Counted from the stretch's first letter, positions 1 through 9,094 are shown. The stretch is 64,000 nt of DNA from an uncultured bacterium (GCA_905214625.1 CAJMMQ010000006.1:1-64000), one strand, 5' to 3'. The notes: generated by a model not told the origin, from the sequence alone. Numbers and translations: made by a program.

Positions 1-1
1 G

Positions 2-106
2 GGCTATGCCCGCGAATACGAGTCAGACAACCGCCGTGTGTTCAAGATAGGCGCCTGCTTCTCGTCGGAGACAGGCACGATAGGCGACTGGAAGGTTGCG
101 GAATAA
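2..106 (+). CDS. C-terminal end of an unidentified protein (cut by window edge)
   Basis: Frame 2 is open from the window edge to a TAA at 104-106 and reads as a normal protein end, with an alternation of polar and hydrophobic residues (about 34 residues, ending GDWKVAE). The phase VFKIGACFSSETGTIGDWKV resembles the last beta strands of a secreted beta-sandwich protein, but this is only an impression. No motif identifies the family, so no function is assigned. The next gene on either strand is glnN, converging from the right, so this gene ends in a convergent intergenic region. Confidence 0.5.
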   Translation, partial: GYAREYESDNRRVFKIGACFSSETGTIGDWKVAE

Positions 107-648
107 TGATAGCCACAAAATCATCAGGCATATTGTTTAGCCCAAATCATTAAAGATTTTTATGAACAAATTGTTAGTAAACGATTGTCCTTATGATTAG
201 CTGTATAATGTATTACTTGATTTTTGCCATAAAAGCAGTAAACCTGTAACAAAAAGAAAGCAGGCTTTTCTAATGGCGATTTGGGTTAAACGGTATCATT
301 ACTGTCTAAAAGCTGATTGAATATAAAAAAATACGGGAGGTCGCTTCACAGAGACCTCCCGTCAATTAACTTAAAACAATCAATAAAAGAAATAGATTGT
401 CACGTTAAATTCTTTGATTATGTCGCTACATGTAGCGGCCATTAACCCAAAGTATTAGTATTCGCCCGTATGTCTTATGTTGTTGTATTGTCGTTTGGCT
501 TTTCGCCGGCATAGCGTATTGTGTCAAGAAAAACAGACAGCAATGGAAAACAATAAGACAGCTGAAAGCATCAATCTACTTGTAGCGTAAACCACATGCA
601 ACCTAATGGCAGATTTGGGCTTATTGCCATAATGCAGCACATTATTGT
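107..648. other. Convergent intergenic region with hairpin and repeats
   Basis: No gene is supported here. It holds a strong hairpin at 333-362, three copies of a GATTTGGGTT-type motif (136-152 reversed, 270-290, 602-623) and a 14-bp perfect palindrome CGCTACATGTAGCG at 424-437. The long gap between glnN's stop and the hairpin (about 290 bases) is unexplained. Confidence 0.6.
333..362 (-). terminator. Rho-independent terminator, minus-strand polarity
   Basis: Perfect 10-bp arms (ACGGGAGGTC at 333-342 and its complement at 353-362) with a 10-base loop. Read on the minus strand the stem is followed by a run of seven T, the usual arrangement for ending transcripts coming from glnN. On the plus strand the following bases are not T-rich, though the stem could still stop the upstream gene. 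Confidence 0.75.
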
Positions 649-2838
649 TTATCTGATAAACAGCAACTCGCGATACTTGGGCAGAGTCCACAGCTCATCG
701 GCAACAGTAAGCTCCAGCTTGTCTATATGGTAGCGTATTTCTTCCATCTTAGGTGCCACTGTGTCGTGATATGCAATGGCCTTCTCTCTTTCGCTTTCAA
801 TCTTGTTGGCCACCTTGCGTGCATTTATCAGTTCGTCAACCCCATTTTCGATTATCTGTGTGCGTTCAGCAATTTCTTCGATAATCTTGATGTTGCGTGA
901 GCAAAGCTTCTGTACCTTCTCGGCAGGGAATATCTGAAGCATGTTCTGAACGTTCTTTGCCAGCTGACTCTGATAGTGTGTAGCCACCGGTATTATGTGG
1001 TTCATCGACAGGTCGCCCATCACTCTTGCTTCTATCTGTATGCGCTTTGTGTAGGTGTCCCATTTAACTTCGTTGCGTGCAGCCAGCTCTTTCTCGCTCA
1101 TAACGTTCATGCTCTCGAACATCTTTATTGATTCGGGACTGAGATAGTTGTCAAAGATAACCGGGCAGCTTGTTTCGCAGTCAAGTCCGCGGCGTTTGGC
1201 CTCTTCAACCCATTCGTCAGAATATCCGTTGCCGTCGAAGCGTATGGGCTTGCAGGTCTTGATATCATCGCGCAGCACGTCTATTATGGCACTCGTTTTG
1301 TCCTGTCCGTTCTCAATGAGCGCGTCCACACGTGTCTTGAAGTCTGTTAAGGCTTCGGCTACCGCAGCGTTCAGGGCAATCATGGCTGAAGCGCAGTTGG
1401 CCTCGCTGCCCACGGCACGGAACTCAAAGCGGTTTCCGGTGAAGGCAAACGGACTTGTGCGGTTACGGTCGGTGTTGTCGATGAGGAGTTCGGGAATTTC
1501 GGGTATGTCCAGTGTCATGCCCTGTTTTCCGGCCATGTTGAACAGGTCGTCTTTGTCGCTGTTCTCTATGTGGTCGAGCAATTCAGACAGCTGCTTGCCA
1601 AGGAACGATGATATTATAGCCGGTGGAGCCTCGTTCGCGCCAAGACGATGTGCGTTTGTGGCGCTCATGATTGAGGCTTTCAGCAGTCCGTTGTGGCGGT
1701 AGACTCCCATAAGCGTTTCAACGATGAACGTAACGAAGCGCAGGTTGTCTTCTGAAGTCTTGCCCGGTGCATGCAGCAGTACGCCTGTATCAGTTGACAG
1801 GCTCCAGTTGTTGTGCTTTCCCGAACCGTTGATGCCTGCGAACGGCTTTTCGTGGAGCAGCACGCGGAATCCGTGCTTGCGTGCCACCTTCTTCATAAGC
1901 GACATCAGCAGCATGTTATGGTCGATGGCCAGGTTGGTTTCCTCGAATATAGGAGCTATTTCAAACTGGTTGGGAGCAACCTCGTTGTGGCGTGTCTTGC
2001 AGGGTATCGACAGTTCGAGAGCCTGTATTTCGAGGTCTTTCATAAATGCCTGCACACGGTCAGGAATAGTGCCGAAGTAGTGGTCGTCCATCTGCTGGTT
2101 CTTGGCCGAGTCATGCCCCATAAGAGTGCGTCCCGTCAGCATGAGGTCGGGGCGTGCGCTGTATAGTCCCTCGTCAACAAGGAAGTATTCCTGTTCCCAT
2201 CCAAGGTTGCATGTAACCTTTTTAACCTTTGGGTCGAAATAATGACAAACCTCTGTTGCGGCCGTGTTGACTGCATGGAGGGCGCGCAGCAGCGGAGCTT
2301 TGTAGTCGAGAGCCTCGCCTGTGTAAGATATGAAGATTGTCGGTATACACAGCGTGTCGTCCATTATGAACACCGGTGACGTAGGATCCCAGGCCGAATA
2401 ACCTCGTGCTTCAAAGGTGTTTCTGATTCCGCCGTTTGGAAATGAGCTTGCGTCAGGTTCCTGCTGTACGAGCAGCTTGCCTGAAAACTCCTCAATCATG
2501 CCGCCCTTTCCGTCGTGTTCAATAAAGGCGTCGTGTTTCTCGGCCGTGCCTTCTGTAAGTGGCTGAAACCAGTGAGTGTAGTGCGTAACGCCGTTTTCCT
2601 CAGCCCACTGCTTCATTCCCGCAGCCACTGCATTGGCTATTGAGCGGTCGAGTCGTGTTCCGTTGTCAATGACATCTATAAGCTTGTCATAGACATCCGC
2701 CGGCAGATATTTGTACATCTTTGCCCTGTTGAAAACGTTCTTGCCGAAGTACTCTGACGGGCGTTCCACCGGAGCTATTACTTCCAACGGCTTCTTTTTG
2801 AAAGCCTCTTCAACAACCTGAAATCTTAAGTTTGTCAT
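649..2838 (-). CDS. glnN: Glutamine synthetase type III
   Basis: ATP-dependent synthesis of glutamine from glutamate and ammonia in the cytoplasm. The 729-residue length is that of the GSIII family, well above GSI (about 450-470). The hallmark segment KPFAGINGSGKHNNWSLST is present, as is the long N-terminal region before the catalytic beta-grasp and barrel, and a C-terminal helical extension rich in E, K and I. GSIII is the main glutamine synthetase in many Bacteroidales. It is transcribed leftward as a single gene from a promoter box at 2893-2900, with ATG at 2838. Glutamate synthase subunits gltB and gltD lie at the far end of the window, so both halves of the GS-GOGAT cycle are encoded here though not adjacent. 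No truncation or missing motif is seen. Confidence 0.96.
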   Translation of the reverse strand: MTNLRFQVVEEAFKKKPLEVIAPVERPSEYFGKNVFNRAKMYKYLPADVYDKLIDVIDNGTRLDRSIANAVAAGMKQWAEENGVTHYTHWFQPLTEGTAEKHDAFIEHDGKGGMIEEFSGKLLVQQEPDASSFPNGGIRNTFEARGYSAWDPTSPVFIMDDTLCIPTIFISYTGEALDYKAPLLRALHAVNTAATEVCHYFDPKVKKVTCNLGWEQEYFLVDEGLYSARPDLMLTGRTLMGHDSAKNQQMDDHYFGTIPDRVQAFMKDLEIQALELSIPCKTRHNEVAPNQFEIAPIFEETNLAIDHNMLLMSLMKKVARKHGFRVLLHEKPFAGINGSGKHNNWSLSTDTGVLLHAPGKTSEDNLRFVTFIVETLMGVYRHNGLLKASIMSATNAHRLGANEAPPAIISSFLGKQLSELLDHIENSDKDDLFNMAGKQGMTLDIPEIPELLIDNTDRNRTSPFAFTGNRFEFRAVGSEANCASAMIALNAAVAEALTDFKTRVDALIENGQDKTSAIIDVLRDDIKTCKPIRFDGNGYSDEWVEEAKRRGLDCETSCPVIFDNYLSPESIKMFESMNVMSEKELAARNEVKWDTYTKRIQIEARVMGDLSMNHIIPVATHYQSQLAKNVQNMLQIFPAEKVQKLCSRNIKIIEEIAERTQIIENGVDELINARKVANKIESEREKAIAYHDTVAPKMEEIRYHIDKLELTVADELWTLPKYRELLFIR

Positions 2839-2892
2839 TGTTCAAAAGTTTTATTGTTACGTTTCTTTTTGTTCTTTAGCTGAAAATTTATG

Positions 2893-2900
2893 CAAAGATA
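2893..2900 (-). promoter_or_regulatory. Promoter -7 box for glnN
   Basis: TATCTTTG on the minus strand, an exact match to the Bacteroidota TAnnTTTG element, 55 bases upstream of the glnN ATG. No convincing -33 TTTG was seen. Confidence 0.6.
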
Positions 2901-3120
2901 ATGCTAAATTTCATTATGACACCTTTTTATGAGGTAAATGTTGCTTTTTTTCACGTGCGCAACTTAAATCCTAATACAAAGTAAGCCTTTTATAGTATGA
3001 AACAGCATACCTGCACATCTTTTGTTGCCTTTTATGATTATATATGAATGCCTGCTGCTGCAATATGCCGCTTTGTAATACGCCATTAAGGGAGCAGCAT
3101 GTTTCAGCTGTTATTTAAAA

Positions 3121-4356
3121 TCATCTCAGCAGCCACGAGCTTATCCTCTGCATGGCTTCCTTGCAGTTGTCCCTGTCGCCAAACGCGGTGAGTCTTACGA
3201 AACCTTCGCCGCTTGGTCCGAAACCTACGCCCGGCGTGCATACCACCTGTGCCCCATACAGCATCTGCTCAAAGAATTTCCAGCTGCTTGTGCCGTTGGG
3301 TGTCTTCACCCATAGGTAAGGTGCGTTAACTCCGCCATACACTTTAAGGCCCGTTGACGCCAGCGTGTCGCGCATAATTTTGGCGTTGTCCATATAGTAT
3401 TTTATCGTTTCCTTCACCTGCTTCTTTCCTTCCGGCGTGTATATTGCCTCGGCAGCGCGCTGGCTTATATAGCTTGTGCCGTTGAATTTGGTGCACTGGC
3501 GACGGTTCCACATGGGGTTAAGCGGATAGCGCTCCTTTCCGTCCATGCTCGATGCCGTAAGCTCTTTGGGCACTACCGTGTAGCCGCATCTTACGCCGGT
3601 GAATCCTGCCGTCTTTGAATAGCTCCTGAACTCTATTGCCACCTTGCGCGCGCCCTTAATCTCGTAGATAGAATGTGGTATGTCGTCGTCTTGTATGTAA
3701 GCCTCGTAGGCAGCGTCATAGAATATCAGCGTGTCGTTCTTCAGGGCATAGTTAACCCATTTTCTCAGCTCCTCCTTGCTTATCACCGTGCCCGTGGGGT
3801 TGTTCGGGTAGCACAGGTATATAATGTCTACACGGTGGTCGGGTATCTCCGGCGTAAAGTTGTTGGCTTCGGTGCATGGAATGTATGTCACGTTGCTCCA
3901 TTTTCCGTCCACAAGCGTGCCGGCCCTTCCGCACATTACGTTTGAGTCGATATATACGGGATAAATAGGGTCTGTCACTCCTATGTTGTTATCCCAGCGC
4001 ACCAGCTCGCCTATGTTGCCCGTGTCGCTTTTGGCTCCGTCGTTAATGAAAATCTCACTTGGGTCAATATGTATGCCCCGTGGCAGATAGTCGTTCTTGG
4101 CTATGGCCTCTCTCAGAAACAGGTAGCCCTGTTCTGGTCCGTATCCGTGAAAACCTGCCTTTGTGCCCATGTCGTCCACGGCTTTGTGCATGGCCTCTGT
4201 CACTGCCGGGCACAGAGGCATTGTCACGTCGCCGATGCCAAGACTTATCACGTTTGCTTTCTGGTGAGACACCTTAAAGGCATTCACTTTCTTTGCTATG
4301 TCGGCAAACAGATAATTCTTTGTCAGTTTTAAATAATGCTCATTTATTAATGCCAT
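3121..4356 (-). CDS. dapL: LL-diaminopimelate aminotransferase
   Basis: PLP-dependent fold-type I aminotransferase that converts tetrahydrodipicolinate directly to LL-diaminopimelate, bypassing the succinylase and acetylase steps of lysine and peptidoglycan synthesis. The 411-residue length matches the family. The start MALINEHYLKL, the YPNNPTGT loop and the PLP-lysine motif SYSKTAGFTGVR (Lys248) are all visible. dapF, encoding the next enzyme, lies 327 bases upstream on the same strand, so the two consecutive steps to meso-diaminopimelate are encoded together, probably co-transcribed or at least co-regulated. I saw no TAnnTTTG box directly upstream of the ATG, which favours transcription from the dapF promoter. 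Confidence 0.95.
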   Translation of the reverse strand: MALINEHYLKLTKNYLFADIAKKVNAFKVSHQKANVISLGIGDVTMPLCPAVTEAMHKAVDDMGTKAGFHGYGPEQGYLFLREAIAKNDYLPRGIHIDPSEIFINDGAKSDTGNIGELVRWDNNIGVTDPIYPVYIDSNVMCGRAGTLVDGKWSNVTYIPCTEANNFTPEIPDHRVDIIYLCYPNNPTGTVISKEELRKWVNYALKNDTLIFYDAAYEAYIQDDDIPHSIYEIKGARKVAIEFRSYSKTAGFTGVRCGYTVVPKELTASSMDGKERYPLNPMWNRRQCTKFNGTSYISQRAAEAIYTPEGKKQVKETIKYYMDNAKIMRDTLASTGLKVYGGVNAPYLWVKTPNGTSSWKFFEQMLYGAQVVCTPGVGFGPSGEGFVRLTAFGDRDNCKEAMQRISSWLLR

Positions 4357-4683
4357 AATTCTCTTTTAATTGATGTTTAAGTTTTTTCTTTGTTGTTACC
4401 GTTGTATCTCTTTCTTCTTTTGTTTCAATCTTTTTACCTTAAACCCAAATCTGTCATTATACCGCATATAGTTTTCTCTGTTTTGTTTATTCATGCTTCA
4501 ATCCGTCTTATTGTTTCCTATTGTCGTCTTTTCGTCCGTTTTTCTTGACATTGCCCGCCGTGCCTGCAAAAAAGTCAAACGAAAATCCGCTCATTATAAA
4601 GCAAAAATCCCGGCTGAGTCCTAATGCGATTCGGGTTAAAAAACCAATACCGTTATATCTTTTTTCGTCGTCTGCCTCATCTG
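4357..4683. other. dapF-dapL intercistronic region with repeat motifs
   Basis: No gene is supported. Two copies of the GATTTGGGTT-type motif occur, at 4438-4460 (reverse) and 4621-4640 (forward), so the space between the two dap genes is bracketed by inverted copies. The rest is T-rich with no clear terminator. Confidence 0.5.
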
Positions 4684-5538
4684 TTACGGCAGCGGTATCT
4701 CTCCTTCAAACACAAATTCGGCCTCGCCGGCGAGATAAACGTGGTTGTCGGTTTCTTTCCATTCTGTTTCCAGCGTGCCGCCGTCCATCACTATCTTGCT
4801 GCGCCGGCTTGCCAGTCCTGCCTTTGCGGCCGCCACGGCGGTGGCGCAGGCTCCTGTGCCGCATGCCATGGTTATTCCGCTTCCGCGTTCCCATACTCTC
4901 GTGCGCAGTGTGTCTTTGTCGGTAAGGCATGCAAACTCTATGTTGCAGCGTGCCGGAAAAGCCTCGTGGTGTTCCAGTGCCCTGCCGTGTGTCTCGGCGT
5001 CTGCCAAGCCTTTTTCGTCGGTGAAGATAACAAAGTGAGGATTACCCATTGACACAAACGTGCCCTTAAACTGTTTTCCGCCGGCTTCCAGCGTGCCGCC
5101 TGCTTCGGCTTCCGACCTTGGCAGAAACTGTCCGGCCACGTCAAATCTCGGCTCGAGCATATCCACCGTAACACTTTCTACATTGTCTCCCGCCACGTGC
5201 AGTTTAAGAATCTTTATACCTGACAGCGTTTCCAGGCGTATAGTCTTGTCTGATGTCATTCCCTTTTCATAGAGATACTTTCCGATACATCTCGATGCGT
5301 TGCCGCACATCATGGCTTCAGAGCCGTCGGCATTGAATATCCGCATCGAAAAGTCGGCGTCCCTGTCGGTTGCCTTGCCGATAAGCACCAGTCCGTCGCT
5401 GCCTATGCCCTTGTGACGCGAGCTCCATTTTATTGCCGCGTCGGCCGGAGAAGGAATATTATATAATAAGGTGTTAACGTAAATATAATCATTTCCGGCT
5501 CCGTGCATCTTTGTAAATCTAATCATTCGTGGTGTCAT
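4684..5538 (-). CDS. dapF: Diaminopimelate epimerase
   Basis: Cofactor-independent racemase-type enzyme turning LL- into meso-diaminopimelate, the precursor of lysine and the peptidoglycan cross-link residue. The N-terminal [12 protein letters not shown] motif is present. The two catalytic cysteines are visible: Cys78 in MMCGNASRC and Cys226 in ACGTGACA. The 284-residue length is typical. Two starts are possible, ATG at 5538 or four codons later (MIRFTKMHG); the family usually begins close to the FTKMHGAGN motif, so the second is equally plausible. Transcribed leftward toward dapL from a box at 5588-5595. Confidence 0.95.
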   Translation of the reverse strand: MTPRMIRFTKMHGAGNDYIYVNTLLYNIPSPADAAIKWSSRHKGIGSDGLVLIGKATDRDADFSMRIFNADGSEAMMCGNASRCIGKYLYEKGMTSDKTIRLETLSGIKILKLHVAGDNVESVTVDMLEPRFDVAGQFLPRSEAEAGGTLEAGGKQFKGTFVSMGNPHFVIFTDEKGLADAETHGRALEHHEAFPARCNIEFACLTDKDTLRTRVWERGSGITMACGTGACATAVAAAKAGLASRRSKIVMDGGTLETEWKETDNHVYLAGEAEFVFEGEIPLP

Positions 5539-5587
5539 AATGATTATCTTTTTTCGTTATTAATTTCCTTTTGCGTTATCTTTGATG

Positions 5588-5595
5588 CAAAATTA
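5588..5595 (-). promoter_or_regulatory. Promoter -7 box for dapF(-dapL)
   Basis: TAATTTTG on the minus strand, an exact TAnnTTTG match 50 bases upstream of the dapF start. Confidence 0.55.
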
Positions 5596-5949
5596 CAACG
5601 TTTTGTATAATATTATGCCTTTTTATCGTGTTATAATATATATATTAATTTGTATGTTTCATTTGCTTTGCAAATATAATAAGATAATTATAAATTGATA
5701 TGAAAATGCGTAAAAATATAATTAATTATTACTATTGTTTTGCTCTTATATTTGTTGACCAGGTGTAGTTTTTATTTATTTTGTTGCCGGATAACCTGAT
5801 TTATCGTTTGTTTCCGTTTGCTTTTTATGGATTCTGCCTTTTCTGTAAGTTCAAGCCGCTACTTATACAGATAATTAAAAACAGCAGAAAAATTAATCAA
5901 GATACGGCTTTGGCTGCCTGATGGCTTGGCTGGATAAAAACAACCCTAT

Positions 5950-6028
5950 GGTTTGCAGATAAAAAGTGGCCTACTTTTACATTAAAAGTGGCCCGTTTAC
6001 TACTCGCAAACGGCCCACTAACAGTTCG
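5950..6028. repeat. GTGGCC-type dispersed repeat, copy 1
   Basis: It contains AAAAAGTGGCC, AAAAGTGGCCCGTTTAC and CAAACGGCCCACTAACAG in that order. The same order of words recurs at 25923-26010. The GTTT/AAAC arms at 5987-5998 and 6008-6019 can pair into a stem with one mismatch. Confidence 0.65.
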
Positions 6029-6367
6029 GAAGTAAATGTATGTCGTTTTCTTAACAAACACCTCTATGGTACATGTAAAATATTTAATCTGAAACATAAG
6101 CAGTATGAAAAAGTTACGATTTTCAAGACCTTTTCGCCGCAAAGGCTATAGAGCGTTTGTAGCTTATGCCTGATTTGGGCTTAACCGTAATTAAAAAGGG
6201 CAAGTTTTGGTTTATGTGCAAAAAAACTTTTGTAAAAACGCAGTAATGTATGAAATCCTGTTGTAGTTTATGGCCGTGTAAGGCAAAATCAGCATGCTCT
6301 TGTCGGTTTTGTTGTCAATTATTTTATTGTTCATGTGCCAGTTGTTCATATTTTCAAACAAATTGCT

Positions 6368-6375
6368 TACCTTTG
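6368..6375 (+). promoter_or_regulatory. Promoter -7 box for the argS'-'alkD reading frame
   Basis: TACCTTTG followed by CATCG, exactly the TAnnTTTG type, 38 bases upstream of the ATG at 6414. The same TACCTTTGCATCG string precedes the porin gene at 18438. If the insertion model for this region is right, this is the ancestral argS promoter. Confidence 0.6.
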
Positions 6376-6413
6376 CATCGCAAAAAGACGAAAGAAAAAA
6401 CTAATAAAAAGAT

Positions 6414-7067
6414 ATGAACATAGCAGGTGAGATTAGCAGCAGCGTGATAAAGGCCGTGAAGGAACTTTACGGAGCCGACATCACAGAGAACATGGTTCAG
6501 CTGCAGAAGACAAAACGCGAGTTTGAGGGTAGCCTTACCCTGGTGGTTTTTCCGTTCTTAAAGATATCAAGACAGAAGCCCGAAGCTACGGCCGAGGCCA
6601 TTGGCAACTGGCTTGTTGAAAACTGCGAGCACGTTGAGCGTTTCAACGTGGTCAAGGGATTTCTTAACCTCGTGCTGGCACAGCAGTCATGGATCAAGCT
6701 GCTTAACGCCATCAACGCCGACGAGCATTTCGGCGAGAAGAAGGCCGGAGAAGACTCTCCGCTGGTGATGATCGAATACTCGTCGCCCAACACCAACAAG
6801 CCGCTCCACCTGGGACACGTGCGCAACAACCTGCTCGACGACACCTTCGCGCTGGCCTTGCAGCTTATAGGCCACGGTCACGAGCTGATGCACAAGGCCG
6901 TAGGCTGGATGTTGCGCGAGGCAGGCAAGCGCGACTTCGCCCGTCTGAGGCGGTTTGTTGACGACCATTGGCGCGAGATGCCGCGCACCATGCTCCGTTA
7001 CGCCATCGAGAAGTATCCCGAAGCCGAGCGTAAGGCCGTGCTCGGCCGCAGGCGTGTAAACAGTTGA
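6414..7067 (+). pseudogene. Chimeric remnant: N-terminal argininyl-tRNA synthetase fused to C-terminal AlkD-type DNA glycosylase
   Basis: 217 codons with two unrelated halves. Residues 1-142 are the start of an arginyl-tRNA synthetase (MNIAGEISSSV through the SPNTNKPLHLGH signature to RNNLL). Residues 143-217 have the C-terminal signature of AlkD-type DNA alkylation repair proteins (HELMHKAVGWMLREAGKRDF, then MPRTMLRYAIEKYPE). The synthetase half lacks most of the Rossmann core, the KMSKS loop and the anticodon-binding domain, and the AlkD half lacks most of its HEAT-like repeats, so neither activity is expected. An intact argS lies at 13909-15726. The two copies are clearly diverged over the first 297 bases but differ at only about three positions over 6711-6835 versus 14206-14330, and homology ends there. 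The fusion is open and promoter-equipped, so a short chimeric protein could be made. Confidence 0.85.
6711..6835 (+). repeat. 125-bp argS core block, left copy
   Basis: Direct repeat of 14206-14330 at the same offset (297 bases) from the argS start, with about three mismatches in 125 bp, while the flanking 5' sequence is much more diverged and the 3' sequence unrelated. Codes for INADEHFGEKKAGEDS through HVRNNLL. Confidence 0.9.
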
Positions 7068-7080
7068 TAATCAACGCCGT

Positions 7081-7190
7081 TGTAAAAGGCCGCATTTTGC
7101 AGCGCAAAATGCGGCCTTTTAGCGTGCGAAAGGTTGCCTTTTGCACGCTGAAAGGTAACCTTTCGCATTACGGCCGACTGCAAGCCGTAA
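7081..7190. repeat. AAAGGC-type palindromic block, copy 1
   Basis: Consists of inverted words such as AAAAGGCCGCATTTTGC paired with GCAAAATGCGGCCTTTT, then AAAGGTTGCCTTTTG and AAAGGTAACCTTT. Similar blocks occur at 13637-13730, 52384-52482 and 63864-63950. The first palindrome directly follows the chimeric gene and could act as its terminator. Confidence 0.75.
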
Positions 7191-7246
7191 TGACTTTATT
7201 CATTATTTTATTGCTAAACAATATCCGCAAACTCACGCATTTTTAG

Positions 7247-7254
7247 TAATTTTG
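7247..7254 (+). promoter_or_regulatory. Promoter -7 box for the TPR/AraC regulator
   Basis: TAATTTTG, 35 bases before the ATG at 7289. The surrounding bases (GTAATTTTGCAG) are shared with the promoter of the intact argS at 13868-13875, part of a longer duplicated leader. Confidence 0.6.
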
Positions 7255-7288
7255 CAGTCAACACGCATAATTCTGACTAACGTAACTA

Positions 7289-8974
7289 ATGAGGAAAATC
7301 ATCATATCGATCGTCGTAGTCCTTTTGGCTACGTTCTTTTACGCTTACGGAAAGATTGACTACGACGGCATAATGAACCGCTGGAGCGGGGCTTCGCTCG
7401 CCGAGCTGAAGGCCGACGGCAACGCCTGCCTTGAGCGCGGGGCAATTGACAGTGCCTTAGTGCTGTACACGATGGTGACAAGCCGCTACGACCCGGACAT
7501 GGACCGCGACGAACAGAAGCTCTGCGCCCAGGCGTTCAACAACGCCGCCTACGTCTACACGTTCCATCTCGGCAACTATTCTGAGGCTTACGTCAACCTG
7601 CTCAAGGCATTGCACATAGCCGAAGATATCGGACTGGACGATATCCTGCCTTGCATTTACCTTAACATAGGCAACGTCTACACCATCTATTACGACAACG
7701 ACACGGCCATAAAATACTATAAGAAAGCCTTTTATTCGGGTATTGAGGCCAAAGATTGGGAGATATTGCTTACCACCTTCACCAATCTCATAGGCACTGC
7801 CGTACAGGAAGGCTACATCAACGACGTGAAGAATGAGGTCTACACATTTAAGCGGACACGGATACCGCAAATGCCGATGCTTGCTTACTCGCGCTCTATG
7901 GGCGCGGCGGCAGAGGCTATTCTCGAAGGGCGCGGCAACGAAGCCGTGGCTTACGCGCGCAAGGCCGTAACACAGGTGGACACTAACATGAAGCCCGAAC
8001 GTTTCAGGTTGTTTACCGAGATGCTCGTCGCCGTGATCTACGAGAACATGCAACGCTATGACGAGGCTTTAGCAGCAGCACTCGACGTGGAAAGAAAAGC
8101 CATGAAAGAGACGGCCGACATAAAGGAACAGGCGCGGTTCCTTATATCCGAACTTTATGCAAAGACGGGCGAGGCCGACTCTTCGTTATATTGGCGTAAA
8201 CGGCAGATGCAGCTAAGGGACTCGCTCTTCCGCAACCAACAGTACAACCGGATACGCGACCTCAACGTAACTTACGAGATGCAGAACGCCGACGCCAAGC
8301 TGCAGCGCAGCGAGAGCAAGAGGCGCACCGTGATGGTGGCGCTCGCCATTACCACCGTAGCCACGGTCGTGATACTTGCCTTGGCCTTAGCCGTGATAAG
8401 GCGTAACCGCCGTCTCGACCGCCGCAACCATGACCTTTACCGCCGCAACTCCGAGATAATGCTCATGAACGAGGCCGAGCGCAAGATGCGCGCCGAGTAC
8501 GGACGGCGCATAGCCGAATGCGAACGGGAGATCGAGCGCCTATCCGTTAAGGACGCTCCGCAGGCCGAACGCCGACCGCAGGCCGACGGAATGGACGACG
8601 CCGCGAAGCAGTCGCTGCTCGAGAAGATAAGCGTAGTGATGGACGACGTAGGCGAAATATCCAAAAACGAGTTCTCCGTCGACCGCCTGTCGAAACTCGT
8701 AGGCTCCAACTCTCATTACGTTTCGCAAGTGATCAACGAGACTTACGGCAAGAACTTCAGCTCGGTGCTCGGCGAAGCGCGCGTAAGGCAGGCGTGCAAG
8801 CGCCTCGGCGACACGGCCGCTTATGGCAACCTGACCATTGAAGCCATAGCCGGCGAGTTGGGGTTCAAGTCGCGCAGCAACTTCGTCACCGTGTTCAAGA
8901 AAGTCACCGGGCTTACCCCGTCGGAGTATAAGAAGATAAGCAAGGAGAATATCAGCAGACAAGCAGACAAGTGA
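7289..8974 (+). CDS. TPR-domain membrane regulator with AraC-type DNA-binding domain
   Basis: 561 residues. Signal or anchor segment at the N-terminus (about 1-20), then tetratricopeptide-like helical repeats to about residue 330 (NNAAYVYTFHLGNYSEAYVN, YLNIGNVYTIYYDNDTAIKYYKKA), one hydrophobic membrane span at about 348-368, a charged coiled-coil-like linker, and an AraC/XylS-type helix-turn-helix pair at about 460-555 (LSKLVGSNSHYVSQVINE; KSRSNFVTVFKKVTGLTPSEYKK). This hybrid layout, a periplasmic TPR sensor joined across the membrane to a cytoplasmic HTH, is common in Bacteroidota. The gene precedes two exported-protein genes and may control them; that is inference from position. A full paralogue, frameshifted, lies at 31066-32777, also beside an exported T9SS-type protein gene. 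Confidence 0.85.
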   Translation: MRKIIISIVVVLLATFFYAYGKIDYDGIMNRWSGASLAELKADGNACLERGAIDSALVLYTMVTSRYDPDMDRDEQKLCAQAFNNAAYVYTFHLGNYSEAYVNLLKALHIAEDIGLDDILPCIYLNIGNVYTIYYDNDTAIKYYKKAFYSGIEAKDWEILLTTFTNLIGTAVQEGYINDVKNEVYTFKRTRIPQMPMLAYSRSMGAAAEAILEGRGNEAVAYARKAVTQVDTNMKPERFRLFTEMLVAVIYENMQRYDEALAAALDVERKAMKETADIKEQARFLISELYAKTGEADSSLYWRKRQMQLRDSLFRNQQYNRIRDLNVTYEMQNADAKLQRSESKRRTVMVALAITTVATVVILALALAVIRRNRRLDRRNHDLYRRNSEIMLMNEAERKMRAEYGRRIAECEREIERLSVKDAPQAERRPQADGMDDAAKQSLLEKISVVMDDVGEISKNEFSVDRLSKLVGSNSHYVSQVINETYGKNFSSVLGEARVRQACKRLGDTAAYGNLTIEAIAGELGFKSRSNFVTVFKKVTGLTPSEYKKISKENISRQADK

Positions 8975-8999
8975 CAAGCAGACTTTTTAGCAGACAAGT

Positions 9000-9094
9000 G
9001 ACGAGCAGACAAGTAACAAGCAGACAAGGAGATTTGCCTTGTTGGTCATTAACTTTGCAAATCTCCTTGTCTGCTTGTTACTTGTCTGCTCGTC
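9000..9094. terminator. Very long perfect hairpin after the regulator gene
   Basis: Left arm 9000-9037 and right arm 9057-9094 are perfect reverse complements over 38 bases with a 19-base loop. The arms consist of the words AGCAGACAAG and ACAAGGAGATTTGC, and extra direct copies of GCAGACAAG run back into the last codons of the regulator gene (from about 8955). It sits where a terminator is expected but is much longer than needed and lacks a clean T tract. Confidence 0.7.

Larger units (their letters stand above)
5596..6413. other. Long AT-rich intergenic region with dispersed repeats
   Basis: I see no credible gene in about 820 bases. The left part is AT-rich spacer behind the dapF promoter. 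At 5950-6028 is one copy of a GTGGCC-rich repeat also found at 25923-26010. At 6164-6186 is a copy of the GATTTGGGTT motif. The right end carries the promoter of the chimeric argS reading frame. Short open frames across 5897-6151 are on both strands of the repeat and look spurious. Confidence 0.55.

Noticed and set aside
5897-6151. Two opposing short frames in the intergenic repeat
   Set aside because: They overlap the GTGGCC repeat on opposite strands, lack promoters at the right distance and have no protein-like character.
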